From assembly GCA_013322215.1 (NCBI GenBank), contig JAAMEZ010000049.1, forward strand, positions 16,477 through 80,476: a DNA stretch of 64,000 bases. Reading direction: 5' to 3'. This stretch comes from Martinezella rhizogenes. Its GTDB lineage: Bacteria > Pseudomonadota > Alphaproteobacteria > Rhizobiales > Rhizobiaceae. Positions within the stretch are counted from its first letter, which is position 1. The number at the start of each line of letters is the position of its first letter. A model generated the notes under the pieces. That model did not search any database. It was given only the letters and a program-made list of their open reading frames with translations, and was not told the DNA's origin. The position numbers and the translations under genes are program-made. Of this stretch, positions 27,001 through 34,930 are shown one piece after another.

Positions 27001-30000
27001 ATGGCGACGGCACCTTCGATCAGACGGTCACCGATGTGATCACCCTCAACGCCGGCGCCCGCACGGAAACGGTCACGGCAAAGAGCGGCAATGGCGCCCT
27101 GCTGAGCCAGACGGTGACGACGGTCAGCGCCGATCGCAAGACCACCTCGGTTACTAGGGATTCCGACGGTGACGGCCATATCGACTTTGCCTCAACCCAG
27201 ATCATCGCCGCGGATGGCAGCCAGACGACGACCACGATACAGGCTAGCAACGACGGCGCGCTTCATCGCCAGACCGTGGCGACGGTCAGCGCCGATAAGC
27301 TGACCGCAACCACGGCCGATGACCTGAATGGCGACGGCACGGTCGATGTGACCACCGTCGACCAGACCGTCATCAATGCCGACGGTAGTCGCACCGAAAC
27401 GGTCACGGACAAGGGCAATACTGGCGTTCTGCTCGACAAAATGACGACCACCACTTCGGGCAATGGACTGACCATCGCCGTTCAGAAGGATCTGAATGGC
27501 GATGGTGTCGTTGATTCCAAGACGGTGAAGGCGACGGTCCTCAACAATGACGGCTCGAAGACCGCAACGACGTCGGACTACGCCGGCACGTCGCTCACCG
27601 ATCAGACCAAGGTGACCGTCAGCGCCAACGGGCTGGTGACGAAGAGCGATTACGATTATGACGGTAACGGTACCGTCGACCGGTCCGAAACCGCTACGAA
27701 GACGTTGAATGCCGACGGTTCGACCTCGCTGGTCGATGCCGTCAGCACTGCCAGCGGCACGCTTCTGTCGAAGACGACCAATACCGCGAGTTCGGACGGC
27801 AAGACCCTCACGAGCCAGGTGGATCTCAATGGCGACGGCAAGACCGATATCAAGACCACGGCCGTTATTGATGCGACGGGCCTGACGACGAAGACGGTCG
27901 AGACCTATAAGACCGGCACGACGACACTTGCCAGCCGTGCTGTCACGACCACATCCGCCAATGGTCTGTCGGTCACGACAAAATCCGATCTTGACGGTGA
28001 CGGCACCTACGAGCAGGCGCTCAGCGATGTGACGACGTTGAGCGCCGACGGCTCGCGCACGGAGGCGTTTGCCCGCTCGACCAGCACGGCTCCGGTCGAG
28101 CTGACGAAAGTCACGACCTCCGGCAATGGCCTGAGCAAGACAACGGTCGTGTCCGACGATCTGGTCGGCGCAACGATCCGCAACGAAATCTATCGGCTGT
28201 ACCATGCGGCTTTGGGCCGCGATCCCGATGCGACAGGCTTTCAAAGTTTCACAAGTAGATTACAGTCCGGTACATCGGACATGCAGATCATGGCCGAGCT
28301 CATCGGTTCACCCGAATTCGCGCAAAAGTACGGTACGCTCACGGATCTGCAATTTGCGACCCTTATGTATCAAAATGCTTTAGGGCGGGCTCCGGAAGCA
28401 GGTGCGGCGCAAGCCTGGGTAACTCAAATTGCCGCCGGGACCACTCGCGCGCAACTAGCCCAGCAATGCGCGGATTCGCCCGAAGGCCAGGTGCACACGA
28501 CTGTCAGCGCGCAGACATGGGCGATTGCCAATCCCTCGGTCGTTCTCGCCGCGGTCAGGACGACGACCGATGTCACCACGCTTGGCGCGGACGGCTCGAC
28601 GACGGAGGTCGTTACCAACTCTGGCGTGATCGCGAACAAGACGACGACCACGACCAGCGGTGACGGAAAGACGGTCACGGTGACTTATGACATCGACGGC
28701 AATGGTGTCGTCGACCAGAAGTCCGTCACGATGAAGAATGCCGACGGAAGCGTGACGCAGACCCTGTCCGACCTGACATCGGCAGGTGCCGTGTCACATT
28801 CGAAGACGGTGACCACTGGTGCCGGTGGTTTCAATACCGTGGCCAGCTACGACACCGATGGAAACGGAGCCGCCAACAAGACCATCTCGGACCTGACGAC
28901 GCTGAACGCCGATGGCAGCAAGACGACGGTCGAAAAGACCTATACGGTCAATGGTAGCGGCACGTTGGTGTTGAGCGCCATTACCGAGACAGATACCTCC
29001 GCCGATGGGCTGGCGGTGACGACGAAGTGGGACCAGACAGGCTCCGGCAGCTTTACCAAGAGTCGAACCGACGTGACGGTCCTGAACGCCGACGGCTCGC
29101 GCAGCGAGACCATCAGCTACGTCACAGGCACGACGCTGACCAGCCGCTATTTGACCACGACCAGCGCCAATGGTCTGTCTATCACCTCACAATCGGATTT
29201 GACCGGGGCTGGCACCTATGCCCAGACCTCGACCGATGTCACCATGGTCAACGCCGACGGAACCCGGACGCGGACGGTTTCGAGCACGAAGGCGGATGGC
29301 TCGCTGATCTCGAAATTCATCACAGCGACGAATGCCGACGGCCTGGTCGTCTCGACCAACGAGCAACGCACGGGTCTTGCCACCCAGACGATCAGCGATA
29401 CGGTCGAGATTCTCGCCGACGGCGCCAAGCGCGAGACCGTTACGACAACGGATGCGTCTGGCAAGCTGCTCGACAGGACCGTCACGCTGACCAGCGCCGA
29501 CAAGCAGACTGTCACGATCGACCGCGATGCCAATGGCGACGGTGTCATCGATCAACATCAGCAGACGGTCACGGCGGATTCTGGCGTCACGACGCAGACT
29601 GTGACCGACTACAAGTCTGCTGGCGTCAAGGGGGACGGCTCGACCTCTACCACCACGGCCAACGGCTTGCAGACCACCACCAATTGGGATCTGGATGGCA
29701 ATGGCACGGTCGATCGCCGTCGCCTCACGGTCAATACCAATAATGCCGATGGAAGCAAAACGATCGTCATCTCCGACACGGATCTGACGACCAACAAGCT
29801 GGCGGCGAAGACGACGATCCAACAATCGTCCGACGGTATGATGCGCACGACCTCCAAAGATGTCGATGGCGACGGGACCGTCGACCAGGTGGAAACGCTG
29901 ACCGCCGGCACGACCGGCGCGACGGTCTCGATCGTCACGAACAATGCCACTGCGCAAAAGACGAACTACCTTCTGGCCGGCAAGGTCTACTGGAAACAGG

Positions 30001-32135
30001 CGATTGCCGCCAAGGTCGAGACCGACAGCTCTGCCGATGGTCGTACGAAGACGGTGAAGTATGACTATGACGGCAATGGCACCTTCGAGGTTGTCATGCA
30101 GTCGCAGCTTCAGGCCGATGGTTCGACGGTGGCCACGGTGACCGAGACTAACGCCGGTGGCACGGTCGTCGCCAAGGGCACGATCACGACCAGCACGGAT
30201 GGCCTGATCACGGTGCTGAGCAAGGATTCCACCAACGACGGCGTCATCGATCATAAGGAAACCTCCGTCATCCATAATGACGGCTCGATCTCGCTGACGA
30301 AGGTCGATCTCAACGCCAGCAGTGCCGTGACGCAAACCGTTGTCGACACCGTTTCGGCCATGGGCAGCTTGACGCTGCGCGTGACCAGCAACGGCCAGGG
30401 CCAGAAAACTTCGCAGGTTGCAATTGCTAGCGACGGAAGTTCGGTAACGACAAGCTATAATGCCGCCGGTGGTCAAGTGACGAGCGTCATCAATGCCAAC
30501 AAGGCCGGCATTCCGACCTCAGCCGTCCTTTACGATCCACTGAATGCCAATCCCTGGACCCGCGCCGAGCAATCCTTCGATGCATCCGGCAAGAAGACTT
30601 TGGAGAAGCAGTTCAACGACGACGGCTCACGGACAGAAATCACGTTCTACACCCCGACAGGTGCGCAACAGCATATCGATTTCTTCAATTCTGCCGGCCA
30701 GAAAACTACTACCCGCGATTTCGATGTCACCAATGCCACCGATTGGAGCCAACTTGACAAGAGCTTCAACGCCGCCGGTCAGCTCGTCTCGCAGGCAGCG
30801 CAGTTCCACGATGGCCACAAGGCCAACTGGTTCTGGGATCCGACCAATGCGCAAACCTGGTCTCAGATCACCCAGAACTACGATACTGCCGGTCGAATGA
30901 TCTGGCAGCTTGTCCAGAACGACGATGGTTCGCAGACCCATACCGATTACGATGTCACCAACGTCGCCAATTGGAGCCGGCTTGAGAAGAATTCTAACGC
31001 GGCTGGTCAGTTGGTGTCGCAGGTCGCCTATTATGACGATGGGACGAAAGGCATCTGGTTTTGGGATCCCACCAACGCCCAGACCTGGTCCGAGATCGAC
31101 CAGTCGTTCAACACCGCTGGCCAGATGGTGTCCCAGAACGTCAACTACGATGACGGCAGCAAGGTGCTTTACGCATATGATCCAAGCAACGCTCAGAGCT
31201 GGTCGCAGATCGTCGATTCTTATACGGCTGCCGGGAAGCTGATTGAGGATAACGTCTACAGTGATACGGCTGGCAAGTTCGTCAGAACGGATTACGACGT
31301 CAACAATACCGTCCCCTGGACGCGATTTGTCCAGAATTTCGTCAACAACGTCATCAATACCGCGACATCCTATAATGATGACGGCAGCTATACGAACTAC
31401 CAGTACGACAGCTCGGGCAATAATACCGCTTGGCAGCGTTATGCCATCACTAGCGGCGGCGGAAGCCCGAATGGAGGTGGTGGCTCCGGCTATCAGATGG
31501 TCGACTATTGGCCCCAAGCTCATTCCGGGCATGGTCCGGTTCTGCTTGATCTGAACGGCGACGGCCATATCGACCTGCGTCCTCTCGACACCAATGCGCT
31601 CGCCACCGGTTCATCCGTCACCTTTGACTGGAACGGTGATGGTGCACGCGATGGTACGGCCTGGGTCGGGCCGCAGGATGGCTTTCTGGCGATTGATCTC
31701 GGCGCTGACGGCCAGGCCGGCCCGGATGGTAAGATCGACCAGTCGAAGGAGCTTGCCTTCTCCGAATGGGCAACGCCGGATCAGGTGGCGGCCAATGGCG
31801 GGTCGGTCTCCGACCTTGAAGGTCTCCGTCTTGCCTTCGATAGCAACCACGACAATGTGCTCGATGCCAGCGACGACCGCTGGAGCCAGTTCCGTGTCTG
31901 GCGCGATGCCAATCAGAATGGCGTCGTCGACGATGGTGAACTGCAGACCATGTCGGAAGCGGGCATCAAACTGATCAATCTTCTGTCGACGACGGATGGC
32001 AGCCAGTCCTTCTCCGATGGGTCCGCGATCACTGGCACAAGCTCTTATCAAACGAGCGATGGCACATCGCACTATCTGGTTGGCGACGCCACGCTCAGTT
32101 ACCAGCCGGCGATCCCGAAGCAGAATGCCGCCTGA
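24075..32135 (+). CDS. Giant calcium-repeat protein with DUF4214 domain, probable type I secretion substrate
   Basis: 2,686 residues, ATG preceded by GGAGGGG. Layout: glycine-zipper hydrophobic segment (about 89-131, AGAYIGGIIGAPAGPLGIAV and following); Pro-rich linker; four His/Asp-rich repeats (about 295-375); FrpC-like module with DADGDGKIS and DTNGNGKLDAGD loops (about 376-540); about 25 repeats of about 54 residues, each opening with a DxDGDGxxD-type loop (about 585-2120), interrupted by a DUF4214 domain (about 1366-1490); 38-residue YDPTNAQ repeats (about 2155-2455); C-terminal FrpC-like module (about 2480-2686). No N-terminal signal peptide and no GGxGxDxxx nonapeptides were seen. The HlyB/HlyD-like genes downstream are the likely exporter. 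Function unknown: adhesin, bacteriocin-like effector or surface layer are options. Confidence 0.9.
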   Translation: MGNQDNNRNAQSQIDRGWESWWDAPGAIMTGMAVNQAESIAKALDHANLIATAGTAVGSITDAYAEAKAGDKVSAALDEAKKQSVAFAAGYAGAYIGGIIGAPAGPLGIAVGAALGNYAGTEIGGAVYGSLKNAPIYDPETFDPDSEKWGAPAYQAGQPIDSNDRNPYSKYDPFNGTSDNRDWTGYTGPNTFYETPREMIAPVAPSAPYTGPFNLDLATNPPTVDSVGPISFTAVDPVAPTPVTPVDSSSWNFGFMPNVAVAPTPPTNFEPYYGGLLHDLGYDGSPGGGYYSSPSHSATEDHAGKSADDHIGGGYSSSHSATEDHAGKSADDHIGGYSSSHSATEDNPGKSADDNFGGSSPSHSATEDHAGKSEDDRLPVLLDLSGNGLSVNTLGNSSQFVNVNGDGYQHRMAWAGNGTGVLVFDADGDGKISNSKEFEFTQWDPTATGDLEALKDVFDTNGNGKLDAGDAQWSKFKVMVDGQLVSLDSLGITSIDLTPKGSGQTFSDGSAITGTTTYTKSDGSTGAVGDAVLASDSNGYIVKSTVVTNADLSKTNTIQAYNADGSLAFQDLVTTSVDGNSVSTRFDDDGNGTYDRSQTDVTTVASGVRTRVVTNFNADGSVLNSTTTVTSADHNTITTTIDQDGDGNADQAQTFVTNADGSTTTTTKALSASGTVLSQVQVLSSADGLAKTTKTDINGDGIYDEVVSDATTVAGDGSRTKTVTDSSSNGALLSSVTTVTSADRHTKTVTNDLDGNGTIDERDLTQTTIAANGDVTTVVTTTNGDNSARSKVTTVAAANGLSTTTSTDVTGDGIADLIHSDVTTVASDGSRTETVQDTSASGVLLSKSVTVTSADGKSKNISVDANGDGAADSQTVITVAGDGTITETDSTLNSNGSLVGKVLTTTSADGLSKIISTDANGDGAYDAVTTDVITAGTGGARVETVTKKSGNGTLIGQTVTTTSADSLTQTVQSDLNGDGTFDQTVTDVITLNAGARTETVTAKSGNGALLSQTVTTVSADRKTTSVTRDSDGDGHIDFASTQIIAADGSQTTTTIQASNDGALHRQTVATVSADKLTATTADDLNGDGTVDVTTVDQTVINADGSRTETVTDKGNTGVLLDKMTTTTSGNGLTIAVQKDLNGDGVVDSKTVKATVLNNDGSKTATTSDYAGTSLTDQTKVTVSANGLVTKSDYDYDGNGTVDRSETATKTLNADGSTSLVDAVSTASGTLLSKTTNTASSDGKTLTSQVDLNGDGKTDIKTTAVIDATGLTTKTVETYKTGTTTLASRAVTTTSANGLSVTTKSDLDGDGTYEQALSDVTTLSADGSRTEAFARSTSTAPVELTKVTTSGNGLSKTTVVSDDLVGATIRNEIYRLYHAALGRDPDATGFQSFTSRLQSGTSDMQIMAELIGSPEFAQKYGTLTDLQFATLMYQNALGRAPEAGAAQAWVTQIAAGTTRAQLAQQCADSPEGQVHTTVSAQTWAIANPSVVLAAVRTTTDVTTLGADGSTTEVVTNSGVIANKTTTTTSGDGKTVTVTYDIDGNGVVDQKSVTMKNADGSVTQTLSDLTSAGAVSHSKTVTTGAGGFNTVASYDTDGNGAANKTISDLTTLNADGSKTTVEKTYTVNGSGTLVLSAITETDTSADGLAVTTKWDQTGSGSFTKSRTDVTVLNADGSRSETISYVTGTTLTSRYLTTTSANGLSITSQSDLTGAGTYAQTSTDVTMVNADGTRTRTVSSTKADGSLISKFITATNADGLVVSTNEQRTGLATQTISDTVEILADGAKRETVTTTDASGKLLDRTVTLTSADKQTVTIDRDANGDGVIDQHQQTVTADSGVTTQTVTDYKSAGVKGDGSTSTTTANGLQTTTNWDLDGNGTVDRRRLTVNTNNADGSKTIVISDTDLTTNKLAAKTTIQQSSDGMMRTTSKDVDGDGTVDQVETLTAGTTGATVSIVTNNATAQKTNYLLAGKVYWKQAIAAKVETDSSADGRTKTVKYDYDGNGTFEVVMQSQLQADGSTVATVTETNAGGTVVAKGTITTSTDGLITVLSKDSTNDGVIDHKETSVIHNDGSISLTKVDLNASSAVTQTVVDTVSAMGSLTLRVTSNGQGQKTSQVAIASDGSSVTTSYNAAGGQVTSVINANKAGIPTSAVLYDPLNANPWTRAEQSFDASGKKTLEKQFNDDGSRTEITFYTPTGAQQHIDFFNSAGQKTTTRDFDVTNATDWSQLDKSFNAAGQLVSQAAQFHDGHKANWFWDPTNAQTWSQITQNYDTAGRMIWQLVQNDDGSQTHTDYDVTNVANWSRLEKNSNAAGQLVSQVAYYDDGTKGIWFWDPTNAQTWSEIDQSFNTAGQMVSQNVNYDDGSKVLYAYDPSNAQSWSQIVDSYTAAGKLIEDNVYSDTAGKFVRTDYDVNNTVPWTRFVQNFVNNVINTATSYNDDGSYTNYQYDSSGNNTAWQRYAITSGGGSPNGGGGSGYQMVDYWPQAHSGHGPVLLDLNGDGHIDLRPLDTNALATGSSVTFDWNGDGARDGTAWVGPQDGFLAIDLGADGQAGPDGKIDQSKELAFSEWATPDQVAANGGSVSDLEGLRLAFDSNHDNVLDASDDRWSQFRVWRDANQNGVVDDGELQTMSEAGIKLINLLSTTDGSQSFSDGSAITGTSSYQTSDGTSHYLVGDATLSYQPAIPKQNAA
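24953..25203 (+). repeat. Four tandem His/Asp-rich coding repeats
   Basis: Units of about 57-63 bases encode HSATEDHAGKSADDHIGG-like peptides: two nearly identical copies, one variant (ATEDNPGKSADDNFGG) and one truncated copy (ATEDHAGKSEDD). They join the N-terminal part to the first calcium module. The His and Asp content suggests metal binding, and near-identity suggests recent expansion by slippage or recombination. Confidence 0.8.
25830..30440 (+). repeat. About 25 coding repeats of about 54 residues with DxDGDGxxD loops
   Basis: Each unit opens with a calcium-loop-like motif such as DLNGDGTFD, DANGDGAYD or DYDGNGTVD. It is followed by a Thr/Val-rich beta-type stretch with a central ADGSRTETVT-like core and ends in TTTSADGLSKT-like sequence. 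Unit length is about 53-57 residues with a few longer units. Copies are diverged rather than identical. The array is split near 28170-28560 by a DUF4214 domain. Confidence 0.85.
30540..31440 (+). repeat. Coding repeats of 38 residues (YDPTNAQ-W type)
   Basis: Six to eight units of about 38 residues follow the pattern NAAGQLVSQ...DDGSK...WDPTNAQTWSQI. The Asp-Pro pair recurs in WDPTNAQ (twice), YDPSNAQ and YDPLNANPW; other units have YDVTN. The pattern recalls YD/RHS-like repeats of secreted rhizobial proteins. It lies between the calcium repeats and the C-terminal module. Confidence 0.75.
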
Positions 32136-32269
32136 GGATCACGGACGAAGTCGGCATGCCGGGCCGGCGCGCTTGGCATGTCGATTTGTAGCCTTCCATT
32201 CTTCAGTGATGAATCCTGGTTTGCCGCAATCATGGTCAATCACAACAGTGCAAAACAGATGAGATCAGA

Positions 32270-32656
32270 ATGAAAAACTATCGTGTGATTTTCACCGCAA
32301 TTACTACGGCTGCCTGTTCCGTGTCGGCGAATGCTGCACCCGTCACCACCAAAGGCGGTTATGAATACGACAAGAACATGCTGAGCGATCCGGCTGCTCT
32401 TAACTGGAATATTGAGCACTGCAGCCACTCTGGCATTACGCCTGACGTTCAGGAGAAGCTTTCGAAGCTGATGAACGTTCCACCGGCCAATGTCCGTTTT
32501 GAATATTGCCGCCGTATCCTCACCGCTTATGCCAAGGGCGCGATTCCATACGACGATTATCTTCAGTTCACTCAAGGTCACGTGATGACTGCGAGCATTG
32601 CGAGAGCTCTGCGGGCCTCCGGTTCCGGCCCAGCAAAGCCGCACCACGCATCATAA
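32270..32656 (+). CDS. Small exported protein in the type I secretion locus
   Basis: 128 residues. The N-terminal signal peptide (VIFTAITTAACSVSANA, cleavage after about residue 22) precedes a domain with two Cys residues (IEHCSHSG and FEYCRRIL) that could form a disulfide, around a helical KLSKLMNVPPANVRF segment. No family recognised. It lies 134 bases after the giant protein and 78 bases before the exporter gene, same strand. An accessory, inhibitor or modifier of the secreted protein is possible. Confidence 0.7.
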   Translation: MKNYRVIFTAITTAACSVSANAAPVTTKGGYEYDKNMLSDPAALNWNIEHCSHSGITPDVQEKLSKLMNVPPANVRFEYCRRILTAYAKGAIPYDDYLQFTQGHVMTASIARALRASGSGPAKPHHAS

Positions 32657-32734
32657 ATGATCTGGATCTGCTATACTTGGGCGAAAAGTAATAAACTGCC
32701 GGCGGCAGTTTCGTCTTTGGCGGGACGGTGATCC

Positions 32735-34930
32735 ATGGACCAAGTGACGACCGCCGACGCGGAGCAGTCCCCGACCGCATCCTCGCGATCAGTGGACGAG
32801 GTGAGACGCCCTGACAGCGGCCTTGCAGCAATCGCGGCGATTGCCGGTTATTTCCGCATCGCCGCCAATCCGGATACCCTGGCCCGTGACCTAGCCCTGT
32901 CGAAGCCGGCGGGGCGCAGCGACCTGCTGCGGGCGGCCAAGCTCGTAGGCCTGAAGGCAAAGCATCTGGAGATCCAATCGGATGCCCGGCTGTCGACCTT
33001 GCCGACGCCGGCGATCGCCTGCCTGACCGATGGCCGCTTTGCCGTCTTCGGCGGAGCGGCATCCGACAACACCTGGCGCGTCATCGATCCGACAGATTTT
33101 TCCAGCCGCAATCTTGGCGCCCATGAGGTATTGGCGGAGACATCAGGCCATTTCATCCTGCTGCAGCGGCGGCTGGCGGGGCCGGGGGCATCGCGCGGCA
33201 ATTTCGGCTTCCGCTGGTTTCTGCCGTCGATCTGGCGTTACCGCCATGCCTTTGGCCATGTGCTGCTGGCCTCGCTGATCGTCCAGATCTTCGCGCTGGT
33301 GACACCGCTCTTCTTCCAGGTGGTGGTCGACAAGGTCCTGGCCCATCGCAGCTATTCGACCCTGATCGTGCTCGTCGTCGGCCTGGCCGCCGTCGGGTTG
33401 TTCGATGTGGTGCTGCAATATCTTCGAACCTATGCGCTGTCGCATACGACGAACCGTATCGATGTCGAGCTCGGACGGCGGCTGTTCCGGCATATGCTCA
33501 ATCTGCCGCTCTCCTATTTCGAGACGCGGGCAACCGGACAGACGATTGCCCGCGTGCGCGAGCTGGAGACGATCCGCAACTTCCTGACAGGGCAGGGGCT
33601 ATTCTCCGGCCTCGACCTCATCTTCACCATTGTCTTCATCTTCGTGCTCTTTTCCTATTCCTCCAAGCTCGCCTGGATCGTCGTCGCCTCCATTCCCTTC
33701 TATCTGGCGATCGGCTTCCTGGTGCGGCCGTTCCTGAAGGAAAAGATCGACGAGAAGTTCGAGCGCGGCGCCTATAGCCAGCAGCTACTCGTCGAGACCG
33801 TGGTCGGTGTGCAGACACTGAAGGCGGCGGCCGTCGAGCCGGTTGTCTCGGCCCAATGGGAAGAGCGGCTGGCAGGCTATGTGCAGTCGTCGTTCGCCAC
33901 TACCATGCTGGCCGCCAAGGGCCAGAATGCCATCCAGTATGTCAACAAGATCACCTCGGCAGCATTGCTTTTGTTCGGCGCCCAGGCGGTCATCAATGGC
34001 GAGCTGACGGTCGGCGCGCTGGTCGCCTTCAACATGATCGCCGGCCAGGTGTCACAGCCGATCCTGCGCCTGTCGCAGCTCTGGCAGGATTTCCAGCAGG
34101 TGCAGGTGTCGGTCGTCCGTCTCGCCGATATTTTGAATGCACCGCCCGAACCGCGGCCGGAGGTTTCCGTCAGCCTGCCGAAGCCAAGAGGCGCGATTTC
34201 CTTCAAAGGTGTCAACTTCCGCTACACGGCCGACGGTCCGGAAGTCCTACGGGATATCTCGTTTTCGGTCCGGCCGGGCGAGGTGATCGGCATCGTCGGA
34301 CCATCCGGATCGGGCAAGTCGACGCTGACGAAGCTGGTGCAGCGCTTCTATATCCCGACCCGCGGCCAGGTCTTCGTCGATGGCCAGGATATCGCCCAGG
34401 TCGACCCGGCCTGGCTGCGCTCCAACATCGGTGTCGTCCTGCAGGAGAACATGCTGTTCAACCGGACGATCCATGACAATATCTGCTTGGTCAATCCGTC
34501 GATGTCGCGGGCGGCCGCCATGCAGATGGCAAGGCTGTCGGGCGCCGACGAGTTCATCGCCAAGCTGCCGAAGGGCTATGACACGCTGATCGAGGAGCGC
34601 GGCGCCAACCTTTCCGGCGGCCAGAGGCAGCGCCTGGCGATCGCCCGAGCCCTTGCCACCAATCCGCCGATGCTGATCCTCGACGAGGCAACCAGCGCGC
34701 TCGACTATGAGAGCGAGCGCATCATCCTTGGCAACATGCGCGAGATCGTCAAGGGCCGAACGGTCATCATCATCGCCCACCGCCTGGCGACCGTCCGCCA
34801 TTGCGATCGCATCATCGGCATGAAGGACGGCCGCCTCGTCGAAGAGGGCACGCATGACAGTCTGCTTGCCCGGCCCAACGGTCTTTATGCCCATCTCTGG
34901 CAATTGCAGACGGGGCTCAATCAGCCATGA
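32735..34930 (+). CDS. Type I secretion system ABC exporter (HlyB-like, with C39-like domain)
   Basis: Inner-membrane exporter of 731 residues. The N-terminal peptidase-C39-like domain (about 20-150) has Ser-Gly-Leu-Ala-Ala where an active C39 peptidase has Cys, so it is the non-cleaving substrate-docking type found in HlyB. Six membrane segments follow (about 175-460), then the nucleotide-binding domain with Walker A GPSGSGKS (522-529), signature LSGGQ (626-630), Walker B MLILDEAT and the His switch in IIAHRLAT. The stop overlaps the next gene by ATGA. Together with the HlyD protein and a TolC encoded elsewhere it should export the 2,686-residue protein. Confidence 0.95.
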   Translation: MDQVTTADAEQSPTASSRSVDEVRRPDSGLAAIAAIAGYFRIAANPDTLARDLALSKPAGRSDLLRAAKLVGLKAKHLEIQSDARLSTLPTPAIACLTDGRFAVFGGAASDNTWRVIDPTDFSSRNLGAHEVLAETSGHFILLQRRLAGPGASRGNFGFRWFLPSIWRYRHAFGHVLLASLIVQIFALVTPLFFQVVVDKVLAHRSYSTLIVLVVGLAAVGLFDVVLQYLRTYALSHTTNRIDVELGRRLFRHMLNLPLSYFETRATGQTIARVRELETIRNFLTGQGLFSGLDLIFTIVFIFVLFSYSSKLAWIVVASIPFYLAIGFLVRPFLKEKIDEKFERGAYSQQLLVETVVGVQTLKAAAVEPVVSAQWEERLAGYVQSSFATTMLAAKGQNAIQYVNKITSAALLLFGAQAVINGELTVGALVAFNMIAGQVSQPILRLSQLWQDFQQVQVSVVRLADILNAPPEPRPEVSVSLPKPRGAISFKGVNFRYTADGPEVLRDISFSVRPGEVIGIVGPSGSGKSTLTKLVQRFYIPTRGQVFVDGQDIAQVDPAWLRSNIGVVLQENMLFNRTIHDNICLVNPSMSRAAAMQMARLSGADEFIAKLPKGYDTLIEERGANLSGGQRQRLAIARALATNPPMLILDEATSALDYESERIILGNMREIVKGRTVIIIAHRLATVRHCDRIIGMKDGRLVEEGTHDSLLARPNGLYAHLWQLQTGLNQP

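Noticed and set aside
25830..30440. Possible CRISPR or DNA satellite because of regular repeats
   Set aside because: The repeats are coding, diverged, about 160 bases long and in one continuous open frame with no spacer structure.
26610..30476. Long minus-strand open frames opposite the repeat protein
   Set aside because: They arise from the repeated GAC/ACG-rich codons of the plus-strand array and have the same repetitive composition in antisense.
24075..32135. Classical RTX toxin
   Set aside because: No GGxGxDxxx nonapeptide runs and no acyltransferase gene were seen; calcium loops are of the DxDGDGxxD type instead.
32735..34930. Active C39 bacteriocin-processing exporter
   Set aside because: The catalytic Cys position of the N-terminal C39 domain is not Cys (Ser-Gly-Leu-Ala-Ala), so leader cleavage is unlikely; it fits the HlyB-type docking domain.
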